Positions 1 to 9,528 of a DNA stretch of 15,641 nucleotides are shown in pieces (the first letter of the stretch is position 1; every line of letters begins with the position of its first letter). The notes beneath the pieces were generated by a model that worked only from the letters and a program-made list of their open reading frames with translations, was not told where the DNA came from and did not search any database. The DNA comes from Actinomycetota bacterium (GTDB lineage: Bacteria > Actinomycetota > Actinomycetes > Nanopelagicales > Nanopelagicaceae), in NCBI GenBank assembly GCA_009705185.1, contig WLCS01000008.1, forward strand, positions 1 through 15,641. Reading direction: 5' to 3'. The translations under genes were made by a program, and so were the position numbers.

Positions 1-946
1 GTTCGCGAGCTACTGCTGCTGGGATAGGACCGTAACCTGCAAGTTGTCCTGGATTTTCAGCGAGGCCAAGAAGTGTTGGTAGATCGATTGTCACATTTAC
101 TGTAAGAGGTCTGCGATGAGGAAGAACTTCCTGCGACATTGTTGATAAGAAATCTGAACAGATAGCAGTGAGCGCATCAGAACGCTTCATATCTTTATTG
201 CGCTTAAGTGGATCAATGGCTCCAATGGATTCTTCACGCAGAATGAATGCTTCGATGGAGTTCATAACTATTTGGGCATCTGCGGCTGGAAGAATTGCAA
301 CGACAGTAGACATTCCATCGGAATCGTTATAGCAACTGACGCGCCGCATTGAATTCGCCCGCGTTGTGACATCTTCGAATTCTTCGGGGGCATATTTAGC
401 AACTGAATTGCGTACATGATTGGCGACCTGTCCAGGCGTGTGAAATTCAGCAAATGCGATTGCCTTAGATTCGATTTCAAAGATTGCGTGCTCACTCATT
501 CCATCCCGAATAGCAGATGCGGTCTCGCGCGCAATAACTGTTGCATGCGCAGATGAGATTTCTCCAAAAGCTAGTGCCGAGCAAGTATTTGGAAGATTGT
601 TGACGAGCGTTCTAGCAACATCAATTCGAAATTGCGCAGTTGCGGGCGCAAGTCTGAGCGCCGTTGAAACATCTTCGCGCTCGGATTCATCGACTCCAAA
701 CATTGCACCTTCACCTTCGGAAGGTTGAGCGCCAGCCACCGCGGTAATTGCACGTTGTTTTAGAGCAAATAACCATCCATCTTGTCGCTCGAGTGCAGAG
801 AGAAAATCAATCTTGTCGCTGGCATTGAGAGTAAATGGATCAATTACTGCAAGTTTTTGAAGTGTGGTTGCACTAGGAATTGCAGAGAGCAGCGCTGCGA
901 CTTCGCGGGATATGGAATCCACATCGTGTAGGTGCGCTGTTGTCAT
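1..946 (-). CDS. DUF222 / HNH-endonuclease family protein, N-terminal part (runs off left edge)
   Basis: The reading frame is open from the ATG at 946 to the left edge (315 codons), so the C-terminus is missing. The visible part is an alpha-helical, Ala-rich DUF222 ('13E12 repeat') domain. The hallmark end of that domain is seen at about residues 285-315: PLTVNVTIDLPTLLGL followed by GQLAGYGPIPAAVARE. In this family an HNH nuclease domain normally follows directly, and would lie beyond position 1; it is not visible here. The family is abundant in Actinobacteria and has no firmly established role. The ATG at 946 is chosen because CACTAT lies exactly 6 nt upstream, as for other genes here; an in-frame GTG lies further upstream, at about 991, without a better signal. 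Divergently transcribed from trhO. Family call is confident, function is not. Confidence 0.85.
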   Translation of the reverse strand, partial: MTTAHLHDVDSISREVAALLSAIPSATTLQKLAVIDPFTLNASDKIDFLSALERQDGWLFALKQRAITAVAGAQPSEGEGAMFGVDESEREDVSTALRLAPATAQFRIDVARTLVNNLPNTCSALAFGEISSAHATVIARETASAIRDGMSEHAIFEIESKAIAFAEFHTPGQVANHVRNSVAKYAPEEFEDVTTRANSMRRVSCYNDSDGMSTVVAILPAADAQIVMNSIEAFILREESIGAIDPLKRNKDMKRSDALTAICSDFLSTMSQEVLPHRRPLTVNVTIDLPTLLGLAENPGQLAGYGPIPAAVARE

Positions 947-952
947 GTGGTG

Positions 953-958
953 ATAGTG
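953..958 (-). promoter_or_regulatory. -10-like hexamer CACTAT, leaderless start of the DUF222 gene
   Basis: On the minus strand CACTAT is followed by 6 nt (CACCAC) and then the ATG at 946. This matches the relaxed form (xAxxxT) of the hexamer seen at the same distance before other starts here. No convincing -35 is visible. Confidence 0.35.
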
Positions 959-1080
959 AAGTGTTGCGCTGACATTGAGTGCGCGAGTCACGAGGAGATT
1001 GAGATTATGTGGAAAAGTATTTTCGTAGGCGTAACTATGGGTAGGGAAATCGACCGTTTTATTACTCCGAGTGGACGTTA

Positions 1081-1086
1081 TAGAAT
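1081..1086 (+). promoter_or_regulatory. -10 hexamer TAGAAT, leaderless start of trhO
   Basis: TAGAAT is followed by 6 nt (GCATCC) and then the GTG at 1093. This places a predicted transcription start on the start codon itself. There is no Shine-Dalgarno sequence, which supports a leaderless mRNA and supports GTG as the true start. An ATG at 1085 in another frame ends at a stop after three codons. Confidence 0.6.
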
Positions 1087-1092
1087 GCATCC

Positions 1093-2016
1093 GTGAACAA
1101 GCACGCCCCGAAGCTAAATAAGGTGGTTCTGTATTACGGGTTTACACCTGTGGCAGATCCAGAGGCGCTGCGTCTTTGGCAGAAACAATTGTGCGAGACT
1201 CTCAATCTCAAGGGTCGCATTTTGATTTCAAAGCATGGAATCAACGGAACAGTCGGTGGCGAAATGGCCGATGTAAAAAAATATGTTCGCGAAACTCGCC
1301 GCTACCAAGGATTCAAAAACATGGTCTTCAAATGGTCGGACGGAACCGGAAATGAATTCCCACGACTTCGCGTCGTTGTAAAAGATGAACTCGTAGCATT
1401 TGGAAATCCAGATGAAATTAAAGTCGATGAAAACGGAGTCGTCGGCGGCGGAATTCACTTGCGTCCAGAGCAAGTAAATGAGTTAGTAAAAGAACGTGGC
1501 GATGAAGTCGTCTTCTTCGACGGACGTAACGCTTACGAAGCAAAAATTGGAAAATTCAAAAACGCTGTCGTACCTGATGTCGAAACTTCTCGCGATTTCG
1601 TAGCAGAAATTGAAAGCGGAAAGTATGACCACCTCAAAGATAAGCCGGTTGTTACTTATTGCACAGGTGGAATCCGTTGCGAAATTCTCTCTGTCGTTAT
1701 GAAAAATCGCGGCTTTAATGAGGTCTACCAAATCGACGGCGGCATCGTGAAGTACGGAAATAGATTCGGCGATGAAGGTTCTTGGGAAGGCTCTCTCTAT
1801 ATCTTTGATGATCGCATGTCGATGGATTTCTCTGACAAAGCCAAAGTCATTGGAAAATGCGACAAGTGCAGCGCGCCAACAAAAGATTTCCGCAATTGCA
1901 ACACAGCATCATGTCATCAGTTAATTTTGCTCTGCGATAACTGTGCGTCACTTCCATCGAATTTGAGTTGTACTCACGACCAAAGTCGTCAACGTGATTC
2001 TGAAATGGTTGGCTAA
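1093..2016 (+). CDS. trhO: tRNA uridine(34) 5-hydroxylase TrhO (YceA-type rhodanese-domain protein)
   Basis: TrhO hydroxylates C5 of uridine 34 in certain tRNA anticodons, an O2-dependent step towards 5-oxyacetyl/methoxyuridine. The 307-residue length fits the family. The N-terminal acylphosphatase-like domain covers about residues 8-100 ([18 protein letters not shown], then [14 protein letters not shown]). The rhodanese domain covers about 125-225, with the active-site loop CTGGIRCE (Cys190; second Cys196). The C-terminal tail is Cys-rich (Cys256, 259, 269, 274, 281, 284, 293), as in other TrhO/YceA proteins, and may bind metal. GTG start; no Shine-Dalgarno; a -10 hexamer sits 6 nt upstream, suggesting a leaderless transcript. 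Stands apart from the next gene by 52 bp. Family assignment is strong; the activity is inferred from the family. Confidence 0.93.
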   Translation: MNKHAPKLNKVVLYYGFTPVADPEALRLWQKQLCETLNLKGRILISKHGINGTVGGEMADVKKYVRETRRYQGFKNMVFKWSDGTGNEFPRLRVVVKDELVAFGNPDEIKVDENGVVGGGIHLRPEQVNELVKERGDEVVFFDGRNAYEAKIGKFKNAVVPDVETSRDFVAEIESGKYDHLKDKPVVTYCTGGIRCEILSVVMKNRGFNEVYQIDGGIVKYGNRFGDEGSWEGSLYIFDDRMSMDFSDKAKVIGKCDKCSAPTKDFRNCNTASCHQLILLCDNCASLPSNLSCTHDQSRQRDSEMVG

Positions 2017-2056
2017 CACTTCCACTCACGGACCTGCTAACGCAGACCCTCTGCCA

Positions 2057-2062
2057 TAAGAT
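2057..2062 (+). promoter_or_regulatory. -10 hexamer TAAGAT, leaderless start of the GNAT gene
   Basis: TAAGAT is followed by 6 nt (TGACGC) and then the ATG at 2069. The same hexamer at the same distance precedes mec. No Shine-Dalgarno precedes this ATG. Confidence 0.6.
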
Positions 2063-2068
2063 TGACGC

Positions 2069-2650
2069 ATGATCTGGTGGCCGAATGAGATTGCAACGCT
2101 GTCTCATGGGCTCGTCACGCTTCGCCCAAGTACAGAAAATGATATTGACGCAATATTCAACGCGTGCCAAGACCCTTTGATCCCGGCGTTTACAACTGTC
2201 CCTGCTCACTACACGATGGATCACGCAATTGAGTTTGTTCGTTCTCATCCATTTGCATTTGCAGAGCGTAGAGAAATTCTTTTCGTCATCGAACACGGAA
2301 ACGGAAGCGATGCGCAATTTGCTGGTGTTATCTCATTGCACACGATCAATGTTAAAAATCACACTGCAGAAATTGGCTACTGGATGGACTCTTCAGCTCG
2401 CGGCAAAGGAATCTGCACAACAGCTGCCCAAATAATTACTGATCTCGGAATCAGAGAAATTGGTTTCCGCAGAATAGAAGGCCTTGTCGATACAGATAAT
2501 CTCGCTTCTCAACGTTTACTCATCTCGGCTGGCTATGAAAAGGAGGGTGTTCTGCGAAACAAGGTCACGCGCGATGATGGTCGCCAAATTGATATGGCAC
2601 TCTTTGCAGTAACAACCGAGTCGTGGGAGAGCTATTCATGGAATCGCTAG
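2069..2650 (+). CDS. GNAT family N-acetyltransferase, RimJ/RimL type
   Basis: This 193-residue protein transfers an acetyl group from acetyl-CoA to an amino group, either a protein N-terminus (as RimJ/RimL do) or a small molecule; the substrate cannot be read from sequence. Family signs are LVTLRPSTENDIDAIF at the N-terminus, the central strand EIGYWMDSSARGKGI with the acetyl-CoA-binding R-x-x-G-x-G-like turn (about residues 111-116), and DTDNLASQRLLISAGYEKEG, the conserved N-x-x-S helix near the C-terminus. The ATG follows TAAGAT at a 6-nt gap, so transcription probably starts here and continues into the overlapping membrane-protein gene and the GH18 gene. Acceptor specificity unknown. Confidence 0.88.
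   Translation: MIWWPNEIATLSHGLVTLRPSTENDIDAIFNACQDPLIPAFTTVPAHYTMDHAIEFVRSHPFAFAERREILFVIEHGNGSDAQFAGVISLHTINVKNHTAEIGYWMDSSARGKGICTTAAQIITDLGIREIGFRRIEGLVDTDNLASQRLLISAGYEKEGVLRNKVTRDDGRQIDMALFAVTTESWESYSWNR
2625..2629 (+). promoter_or_regulatory. Shine-Dalgarno GGGAG deciding the start of the small membrane protein
   Basis: GGGAG lies 8 nt before the ATG at 2638, inside the end of the GNAT gene. It favours this ATG over the in-frame GTG at 2623, which would lie upstream of the site and has no signal of its own. Confidence 0.6.
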
Positions 2651-2958
2651 CTCTCGTTGTTTCCATCTTGGTCCTCATTTGTTTTTTTAGTGGACCTCTT
2701 GGATTTTTTCTCACCAGTCGTCTAATTACTGGCGCTACTTCACATCCAGTGGCATTTGTAGCCAGAAGAACTCTTGTTGTGATCAACGGATTACTTGGCA
2801 CAATGGTTTCTGGCTTCTTCTTGTTCGGGCCGATACCACTTTTCCTTAGGATAATTTCACTCGCATCATTGGGTTTGAACATCTGGGCACTCGATCGTGA
2901 ATTCGGTAGCCATATCTATTCCTACATTCAAAAGCATCTCAGGAACAAGAATGCGTAG
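2638..2958 (+). CDS. Small integral membrane protein, 106 aa, unknown function
   Basis: I do not recognise this family. The protein is strongly hydrophobic, with about three membrane segments: residues 3-24 (LALVVSILVLICFFSGPLGF), 45-64 and 66-85. A short basic loop (about residues 25-44, with two Arg) separates the first two, and a charged tail follows ([11 protein letters not shown]). No catalytic motif is seen. It overlaps the GNAT stop by 13 nt and the GH18 start by 8 nt, so the three genes are almost certainly co-transcribed and probably translationally coupled. The ATG at 2638 is chosen over the upstream GTG because of the Shine-Dalgarno at 2625-2629. The context suggests a membrane or envelope role next to a secreted GH18 protein, but that is inference. 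Confidence 0.75.
   Translation: MESLALVVSILVLICFFSGPLGFFLTSRLITGATSHPVAFVARRTLVVINGLLGTMVSGFFLFGPIPLFLRIISLASLGLNIWALDREFGSHIYSYIQKHLRNKNA
2941..2945 (+). promoter_or_regulatory. Shine-Dalgarno AGGAA deciding the start of the GH18 gene
   Basis: AGGAA lies 5 nt before the ATG at 2951. This start gives a standard signal peptide (MRRFKRSS then a hydrophobic core). The longer in-frame ATG at 2897 would bury that signal behind 18 residues and has no ribosome-binding site. Confidence 0.65.
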
Positions 2959-4726
2959 ATTCAAGCGCTCTTCGTTATCCGCAGCAATTGTGATTTCGCT
3001 CGTGACATCACTATTTGCAACATCTGCGCCAACATCTTCTGCAGATGCGGTTCCGAGGAAAATTCTTACCGGTTGGATTCCTTATTATTCGATGAAAACG
3101 GCGCTGCCCGACGCTCTGAACAACGCTGATCTCATTAAAGAAGTGATGCCTTTTTGGTACACCTTGAAATACACGGAAAAAACGAAAGCAATTGGCATTA
3201 CAGATTTGTATGCACCAGCTAATCCAAGTATTCCAATTTCAGAACCGCTTGCCGCACTTCGCAATGCGAATTTTCAAATAATCCCAACGATTACTGATGG
3301 AACTGCAAAGGGTGTTCTCGCTGGCCTGCTTAAGTCACCAACATCCAGAAAACAGATTATTACCGCCATTATGAATCTTGTTCAGACAAATAATTATGAT
3401 GGAATTGATTTAGATTTTGAAGGTTTCGCATTTGTAGATGGAAATACCACCTGGAAAGCTACGGCGCCGCTCTGGGCAACGTTTGTCAAAGAATTAGCTG
3501 TCGTACTCCATTCTCAGAAAAAATTGCTCTCCGTTTCTACCCCATATGTTCTGAATCCTGCAGATAAGCAAAAAGGTTATTACGTCTATGCGTGGGCAGA
3601 TATTGCTTCATCAATCGACAAACTTCGCATCATGACTTATGACTATTCAGTTTCTAAAGTTGGCCCACTTGGACCAATTACCTGGGCAGAGAGAACAGTG
3701 CAGTATGCAGTCTCCATCATGCCTGCCTCTAAAGTTTTTGTTGGTGTTCCCGGATATGGAAGAGATTGGGTTACCGCAGTATCAGGTGTGTGTCCGTCGA
3801 ATGTTTCGAACTCGGTAAAAGTTGGCGCTAAAGCTGCAACATTTGTGATGCGCGATGCTCTCACTCTTGCATCAACTTATGGTGCAACGCCTACGTATAA
3901 CGAACAATATGGCGAAGTCTCGTTCACCTACCAAAAGGTTTATAACGGAACAACAGCAAGTGGGCTCTCCACATCATGTACTGCAACCAGAACAGCGTGG
4001 TACCAAGATGCGAAGGGATGGGCGCTGCGTGCAGCTCTTGTCACTAAATATCGAATTGGTGGAATTACAGCATGGACATTTGGCATGGAAGAACCGCTTG
4101 CCATGGAATCGATTCGAACTGTCGCTAAAGAGATTGCGCCAGATCAAGTAAATGTCACAGCGAGTGTAGATAAGAACGAAATCAACTACGGCGAAGCAGT
4201 AACAATTAATTCGCTCTTCGCAATTAAAGATAAATCGCCTCTCGTAAATATTCCTGTGCGAATTGAATCCAAGTCACCTGCTGATGCGACATGGAGATTA
4301 TTGGCCACAGTGCCAACCAACGCAGAGGGAAGAGTTGAAAAGTCATTGATTCTTGGAAAATCTACAACGCTCAGACTTTATACAGAGTCATCGTGGGAGA
4401 GAACAGAAGGAATTTCCCAAGAGATTGCCGTATCCGTTCTTCGTCGAATCGTTATCGAACCACCAACGTCAGTGAAGTCTGGGAAGTCATTTACTCTCGC
4501 TGGTAGTGCGCGCCCACGAGCTGCAGATATTGGTGTGACTCTTGAGAGACTAGTGAATAACGAGTGGAAAGTGCTTGATGACAAAGCGATCACAGATGCA
4601 AACGGTCAATTCACTTTCACCGTGCCAGCACAGAGTCGAAGCATTATGACTCTGCGAGTCGTGCTGCGTGAAGATTCAAACTGGAGCGCTGTTACTGGCC
4701 AAACATTTAATATCATTATCCGGTGA
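2951..4726 (+). CDS. Secreted glycoside hydrolase family 18 protein with C-terminal Ig-like domains
   Basis: This 591-residue exported protein probably cleaves a beta-1,4-linked N-acetylglucosamine polymer, either chitin or peptidoglycan as in the YaaH/YdhD branch. A signal peptide is visible: basic MRRFKRSS, hydrophobic core at about 9-24, possible cleavage after SADA near residue 33. The GH18 TIM barrel spans about 36-395. It carries DGIDLDFE (residues 150-157), the DxxDxDxE motif with catalytic Glu157, then MTYDYS (Tyr230, a typical substrate-positioning Tyr), GVPGYGRDW, and [12 protein letters not shown] near the barrel end. Cys281 and Cys343 may form a disulfide. Residues about 400-591 look like two beta-rich Ig-like modules, probably for wall or polymer binding. 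The start overlaps the upstream membrane-protein gene, and the stop TGA overlaps the clpS ATG by one base. Substrate is unproven. Confidence 0.88.
   Translation: MRRFKRSSLSAAIVISLVTSLFATSAPTSSADAVPRKILTGWIPYYSMKTALPDALNNADLIKEVMPFWYTLKYTEKTKAIGITDLYAPANPSIPISEPLAALRNANFQIIPTITDGTAKGVLAGLLKSPTSRKQIITAIMNLVQTNNYDGIDLDFEGFAFVDGNTTWKATAPLWATFVKELAVVLHSQKKLLSVSTPYVLNPADKQKGYYVYAWADIASSIDKLRIMTYDYSVSKVGPLGPITWAERTVQYAVSIMPASKVFVGVPGYGRDWVTAVSGVCPSNVSNSVKVGAKAATFVMRDALTLASTYGATPTYNEQYGEVSFTYQKVYNGTTASGLSTSCTATRTAWYQDAKGWALRAALVTKYRIGGITAWTFGMEEPLAMESIRTVAKEIAPDQVNVTASVDKNEINYGEAVTINSLFAIKDKSPLVNIPVRIESKSPADATWRLLATVPTNAEGRVEKSLILGKSTTLRLYTESSWERTEGISQEIAVSVLRRIVIEPPTSVKSGKSFTLAGSARPRAADIGVTLERLVNNEWKVLDDKAITDANGQFTFTVPAQSRSIMTLRVVLREDSNWSAVTGQTFNIIIR
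4714..4719 (+). promoter_or_regulatory. -10-like hexamer CATTAT before clpS
   Basis: CATTAT is followed by 6 nt (CCGGTG) and the ATG at 4726. It lies inside the last codons of the GH18 gene, so it could let clpS be transcribed independently of GH18. It matches only the relaxed xAxxxT pattern and may be chance. Confidence 0.35.
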
Positions 4727-5019
4727 TGGTAAAAACCGCCGATAAAATCGAAGAAGAGATTCGTGCAATCTTTTCTGGCGATACACCTTGGGTGACCATC
4801 GTTTGGGATGACCCGGTAAATCTTCAGACTTATGTTGTCTATGTATTTATGGAGTTATTCGGATATTCAAAAGCTCGCGCCACTGAATTGATGTTGCAAG
4901 TTCATAATGACGGAAAAGCAATTGTTTCAACCGGAAGTCGCGAAGAGATGGAACATGATGTAGCTCGACTTCACGAATATGGTTTATGGGCCACCCTTCA
5001 GCGCGGAGATCAACTATGA
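4726..5019 (+). CDS. clpS: ATP-dependent Clp protease adaptor ClpS
   Basis: ClpS binds proteins with destabilising N-terminal residues and hands them to a Clp AAA+ unfoldase (ClpC in Actinobacteria). The 97-residue protein shows the ClpS core: [19 protein letters not shown], then the helix [22 protein letters not shown], which contains the pocket His. Two pocket positions differ from the usual residues: by alignment to E. coli ClpS, Asn34 is Asp (WDD instead of WND) and the gate residue Met40 is Gln. The start is the ATG at 4726, overlapping the GH18 stop (TGATG); GTG at 4723 is an alternative adding one residue. The gene overlaps the DUF2017 gene by ATGA. The clpS-DUF2017 pair is standard in Actinobacteria (Rv1331-Rv1332 in M. 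tuberculosis). Confidence 0.93.
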   Translation: MVKTADKIEEEIRAIFSGDTPWVTIVWDDPVNLQTYVVYVFMELFGYSKARATELMLQVHNDGKAIVSTGSREEMEHDVARLHEYGLWATLQRGDQL

Positions 5020-5606
5020 CCGCTACGGAAGGATTTAAGCGCCACGGCGATCATTCCTACGTTGCTCATTTTGCAGATAGCGAGAAAGAAGTACTGCTTA
5101 ATCTCTGCGAACAAATCATAGAACTTTTGGCAGAGCGAACCGATCATGGTCATGAAGATCCACTAGCGGCGATGGTGGGAATAACTTCGCACGATTCTCC
5201 GCCCGAAGATGAAGTTTTACATCGGTTACTTCCAAATGCATATGCAGATTCAGTGGATGCATCTGAATTCCGTAGATATACAGAATCTACTTTGCGAGGA
5301 AAAAAACAAGCACATGCGATATCAATGCGCATACATCTGAAATCTTCAGATGATGGAATCGTCGATTTAGATCACGACAATGCCAATGCTTGGTTGGGTG
5401 CAATCAACGACATCCGTTTAGCACTAGGTGTGCGACTCAAGGTTGGCGAAAATTCCAACGAGCATCTAGAGATACTTTCACCAGATGATCCACTTCGTGG
5501 CGTGTATGCGGTTTACACCTGGCTGGGTTGGCTTCAAGAAACACTGCTCTCTGCTCTCATTGATGATGCAGATGAAGATGAAGAATCTCAACTTGGAAAT
5601 TCTTAA
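5016..5606 (+). CDS. DUF2017 family protein
   Basis: This is a 196-residue protein of the actinobacterial DUF2017 family, whose biochemical role is not established; M. tuberculosis Rv1332, at the same place, has been annotated only tentatively as a regulator. Recognisable stretches are [20 protein letters not shown] (about residues 70-90), [21 protein letters not shown] (about 122-142) and [16 protein letters not shown] near the C-terminus, followed by an acidic tail (DDADEDEE). It is soluble, with no signal or membrane segment. The ATG at 5016 overlaps the clpS stop (ATGA), with Shine-Dalgarno GGAG at 5005-5008 at a 7-nt distance. Tight coupling to clpS suggests a link to the Clp N-degron pathway, but that is inference from position only. 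Confidence 0.88.
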   Translation: MTATEGFKRHGDHSYVAHFADSEKEVLLNLCEQIIELLAERTDHGHEDPLAAMVGITSHDSPPEDEVLHRLLPNAYADSVDASEFRRYTESTLRGKKQAHAISMRIHLKSSDDGIVDLDHDNANAWLGAINDIRLALGVRLKVGENSNEHLEILSPDDPLRGVYAVYTWLGWLQETLLSALIDDADEDEESQLGNS

Positions 5607-5618
5607 AAGAAATAACGT

Positions 5619-5624
5619 TAAGAT
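5619..5624 (+). promoter_or_regulatory. -10 hexamer TAAGAT, leaderless start of mec
   Basis: TAAGAT is followed by 6 nt (AGTCAT) and the ATG at 5631; TTGGAA at 5594-5599 could be a -35 with a 19-bp spacer. There is no Shine-Dalgarno. This would give the cysteine module its own transcription start inside the longer gene block. Confidence 0.6.
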
Positions 5625-5630
5625 AGTCAT

Positions 5631-6047
5631 ATGACTTTAGAAATCTCGCGCGCTTTTGTAGACGCAATCCTTGAGCAATCTAGAGCGGAATATCCAGATG
5701 AATGCTGTGGAGTAATCCTTGGACCAATCGGTTCAGATAAAGCTCTTCGCCATAAACCAATGGTGAACTCAGCACACTCTCCAACTTTTTATGAGTTTGA
5801 TCCCAAAGACTTACTCTCTCTCTACAGAGAAATAGATGACAGCGACGAAGAAATTGTCGTCATTTATCACTCGCATACCGAGACCGAGGCGTATCCCTCA
5901 CGCACAGATATTTCTTACGCTGGCGAACCCGGCGCACATTATGTTTTGGTCTCTACCCGCAAAGAGATTGCACCTGCAACTGAGTTCCGTTCTTATCGCA
6001 TCATCGATGGAGCAGTCACAGAGGAACCCGTCGTTATTCTCAATTAG
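5631..6047 (+). CDS. mec: JAMM/MPN+ metallopeptidase Mec, cleaves cysteine from CysO-Cys
   Basis: Mec is a zinc peptidase that releases cysteine from the C-terminus of the sulfur carrier protein CysO. The 138-residue protein shows the full JAMM signature: Glu24 in PDECCGVILGP, then HSHTETEAYPSRTD, which is H-x-H-x7-S-x-x-D with His80, His82, Ser90 and Asp93. It is soluble and single-domain. It is followed 32 bp later by cysO and then cysM, the same order as Rv1334-Rv1335-Rv1336, and this context separates it from other JAMM peptidases. The start fits a leaderless transcript (TAAGAT-6 nt-ATG). All catalytic residues are present; the substrate is inferred from the neighbours. Confidence 0.92.
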   Translation: MTLEISRAFVDAILEQSRAEYPDECCGVILGPIGSDKALRHKPMVNSAHSPTFYEFDPKDLLSLYREIDDSDEEIVVIYHSHTETEAYPSRTDISYAGEPGAHYVLVSTRKEIAPATEFRSYRIIDGAVTEEPVVILN

Positions 6048-6067
6048 AGTTCGCCACGTTTTTTCGA

Positions 6068-6073
6068 CATAAT
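6068..6073 (+). promoter_or_regulatory. -10-like hexamer CATAAT, leaderless start of cysO
   Basis: CATAAT is followed by 6 nt (GCGCAT) and the ATG at 6080. There is no Shine-Dalgarno. cysO may therefore have its own start in addition to read-through from mec. Confidence 0.5.
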
Positions 6074-6079
6074 GCGCAT

Positions 6080-7305
<1,226 letters not shown>

Positions 7306-7318
7306 AGCGCTTGGCGGT

Positions 7319-7324
7319 TAGACT
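7319..7324 (+). promoter_or_regulatory. -10 hexamer TAGACT, leaderless start of murI
   Basis: TAGACT is followed by 6 nt (TCATCC) and the ATG at 7331. TTGGGC at 7296-7301 could serve as -35 with a 17-bp spacer, the best-formed promoter of this class in the window. There is no Shine-Dalgarno before murI. Confidence 0.6.
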
Positions 7325-7330
7325 TCATCC

Positions 7331-8128
7331 ATGAGTAACGCGCCAATCGGTATCTTCGATTCTGGCGTTGGCGGACTCACAGTTGCTCGAGCAATTCTTG
7401 ATCAACTTCCGAATGAATCAACTCTTTACATTGGTGACACAGCACGTGGTCCGTATGGACCCAGAAGTTTGGCTGAAGTCAGAGATTACTCACTTGAGAC
7501 TCTTGATTTTCTTGTAGACCAAGGAGTCAAAGCGCTCGTTATCGCATGTAACACTGCAAGTGCTGCGATGTTGCGCGATGCGCGAGAGAGATATTCAGTT
7601 CCTGTCATTGAAGTGATTCAGCCAGCAGTTCGTCGCGCAGTTGCCGCAACTCGATCAGGCAGAGTTGGTGTTATTGGAACCCAAGGCACAATTGATTCGA
7701 AGGCTTATCTCGATGCATTCGCTGCAGCGCCACAGTTACATATTGAATCAATTGCATGCCCATTATTTGTCGAATATGTAGAGCGCGGTGAAACTTCCGG
7801 TGAAGCAATCACTCGAGTAGCTCGCGAATATTTACAGCCAATGATTGATGCTGATATCGATACTCTCGTTTTGGGATGTACGCATTACCCGCTTCTCACA
7901 GGTGTGATCTCGTATGTAATGGGTAACGGCGTTTCATTGGTTTCTAGCGCAGAAGAGACAGCAAAAGATTTGTATCGCGTATTGGTTGAAAACAACCTTT
8001 TGCGTGCAGCAAATAGCGATGCAGCTTCACATAAATTCCTCGCAACCGGGGATGCAAAAGCATTCGAATCTTTGGCCCGCCGATTCTTGGGGCCAGAGGT
8101 TGGAACTGTTCAGCACCAAGATCTTTAA
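7331..8128 (+). CDS. murI: Glutamate racemase MurI
   Basis: MurI interconverts L- and D-glutamate, supplying D-glutamate for peptidoglycan. The 265-residue protein has the N-terminal [14 protein letters not shown] motif (Asp10, Ser11) and both catalytic cysteines: Cys73 in ACNTASAA and Cys183 in LGCTHYPLL, the latter followed by the conserved His. The phosphate-free substrate site [11 protein letters not shown] is also intact. It sits 25 bp after cysM in the actinobacterial order cysM-murI-rph-rdgB; the rhomboid-type and metallo-beta-lactamase-fold genes found between these in M. tuberculosis are absent. It probably starts as a leaderless transcript. Confidence 0.96.
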   Translation: MSNAPIGIFDSGVGGLTVARAILDQLPNESTLYIGDTARGPYGPRSLAEVRDYSLETLDFLVDQGVKALVIACNTASAAMLRDARERYSVPVIEVIQPAVRRAVAATRSGRVGVIGTQGTIDSKAYLDAFAAAPQLHIESIACPLFVEYVERGETSGEAITRVAREYLQPMIDADIDTLVLGCTHYPLLTGVISYVMGNGVSLVSSAEETAKDLYRVLVENNLLRAANSDAASHKFLATGDAKAFESLARRFLGPEVGTVQHQDL

Positions 8129-8175
8129 TTCACCACTAGATTAATTCACTCACTAGTTATAGATAGAGGAAGCAC

Positions 8176-8901
8176 ATGGCTCGCAATGATGGACGTTCAG
8201 TAGATCAACTTCGTGACATTAAAATTACTCGCGGTTGGTTAGACCATGCAGAAGGATCTGTCTTAGTTGAGTTTGGAAAAACTCGCGTGCTCTGTGTTGC
8301 TTCATTTACACCAGGTGTTCCTCGATGGTTAAAAGATTCTGGTACCGGTTGGGTGACTTCCGAGTATTCAATGCTTCCACGAGCAACACACACTCGATCA
8401 GATCGTGAAAGCGTTAAGGGAAAACTTGGCGGACGCACACAAGAGATTTCTCGTCTTGTCGGACGATCACTTCGCGGAATTGTTGATATGAAAGAACTTG
8501 GCGAGAACACAATCGTTATTGACTGCGACGTGCTTCAGGCAGATGGCGGAACACGCACAGCTGCAATCACAGGTGCTTACGTTGCACTCGCAGATGCAAT
8601 TTCATGGGCGCAAAAAGAAGGACATGTAAAAGCATCGGCTAAACCTCTTGCAGATTCAGTTGCAGCAGTAAGCGTTGGAATTATCGATGGCATACCAATG
8701 CTCGATCTCTGTTACGAAGAAGATGTTCGCGCAGAAACTGATATGAATGTTGTGTGTTCAGGCGACGGACGCTTTATTGAAGTACAGGGAACTGCAGAAG
8801 GTGCACCATTTGATCGCGCGCTCTTAGATTCATTGCTCGATTTGGCTGTGGCTGGGTGCAAAACCCTCACTGACCTACAGAAAAAAGCACTCGCTCAATA
8901 A
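8176..8901 (+). CDS. rph: Ribonuclease PH
   Basis: RNase PH is a phosphate-dependent 3'-5' exoribonuclease that trims tRNA and other RNA 3' ends, working as a hexameric ring. The 241-residue length is typical. Family signs are [37 protein letters not shown] with the phosphate-binding Arg, [23 protein letters not shown], and [17 protein letters not shown] carrying the conserved acidic metal ligands. The ATG at 8176 has a good Shine-Dalgarno (AGAGGAAG, 8165-8172), unlike its upstream neighbours. The 47-bp gap after murI is AT-rich and may hold a promoter, but I cannot fix a clear -10/-35 pair. rdgB follows with no gap. Confidence 0.96.
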   Translation: MARNDGRSVDQLRDIKITRGWLDHAEGSVLVEFGKTRVLCVASFTPGVPRWLKDSGTGWVTSEYSMLPRATHTRSDRESVKGKLGGRTQEISRLVGRSLRGIVDMKELGENTIVIDCDVLQADGGTRTAAITGAYVALADAISWAQKEGHVKASAKPLADSVAAVSVGIIDGIPMLDLCYEEDVRAETDMNVVCSGDGRFIEVQGTAEGAPFDRALLDSLLDLAVAGCKTLTDLQKKALAQ

Positions 8902-9519
8902 ATGCCACACACGCTTCTATTAGCAACTCGGAATAAAGGAAAAATTGAAGAGTTTCGGCGCATTCTTGATGCAGTCGCCCCTGGCGAAATTGATTTAGTG
9001 GGGCTTGAGAATTTTCCTGATCTACATGATGTTGTTGAAGACGGGAAAACTTTCGAAGAAAATGCGTTAAAAAAAGCGCGAGAGATGTGTTTAGCGACTG
9101 GAATTCCAGCAATCGCTGATGACAGCGGACTGTGCGTTGATTTTCTTGGGGGAGATCCTGGGATTTTTTCTGCTCGTTGGGCAGGCGAACATGGCAATGA
9201 TGTAGAAAACACAAAGAAAGTACTCGAGCAATTGCGCGATGTTCCAGAAGATAAACGCACTGCACACTTCACATGCGTAGCAGCTCTCTATCTTCCCGAT
9301 GGACGAAGCCATTGCGAGGAAGCGGAATTTCATGGCTCGATTTTGTTTTCACCCGTGGGTGAGCACGGGTTTGGCTATGACCCAATTTTTCAACCTGACG
9401 GCTATTTGGTTTCTAGCGCACAAATGAGCGCAGAAGAGAAGGATGCAATCAGCCATCGCGGGAAATCACTGCGGGCAATAGCACCTCATGTGATCACTTT
9501 GCTGCGGAGCCTAGGTTAA
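8902..9519 (+). CDS. rdgB: XTP/dITP diphosphatase RdgB/HAM1 (non-canonical purine NTP pyrophosphatase)
   Basis: RdgB hydrolyses dITP, XTP and similar deaminated nucleotides to monophosphates, keeping them out of DNA and RNA. The 205-residue protein shows LLATRNKGKIEEFRRIL (substrate loop), FEENALKKAREM, AIADDSGLCVDFLGGDPGIFSARWAG (metal-binding and catalytic Asp), FGYDPIFQPDG and AEEKDAISHRGKSLRA. All the conserved blocks are present. The ATG follows directly on the rph stop TAA, with no ribosome-binding site of its own, so translation probably depends on ribosomes finishing rph. The rph-rdgB pairing is usual in Actinobacteria. Confidence 0.95.
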   Translation: MPHTLLLATRNKGKIEEFRRILDAVAPGEIDLVGLENFPDLHDVVEDGKTFEENALKKAREMCLATGIPAIADDSGLCVDFLGGDPGIFSARWAGEHGNDVENTKKVLEQLRDVPEDKRTAHFTCVAALYLPDGRSHCEEAEFHGSILFSPVGEHGFGYDPIFQPDGYLVSSAQMSAEEKDAISHRGKSLRAIAPHVITLLRSLG

Positions 9520-9528
9520 ACTTGTACC

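Noticed and set aside
2042..2054. Small hairpin GCAGA-CCC-TCTGC after trhO
   Set aside because: Only 5 bp, no U-run after it, and it abuts the -10 hexamer of the next gene; not enough for a terminator.
8129..8175. Repeated CACTAG and TATAGAT in the murI-rph gap as a promoter or operator
   Set aside because: The CTAG copies are short and no consistent -10/-35 pair fits with the strong Shine-Dalgarno; left uncalled.
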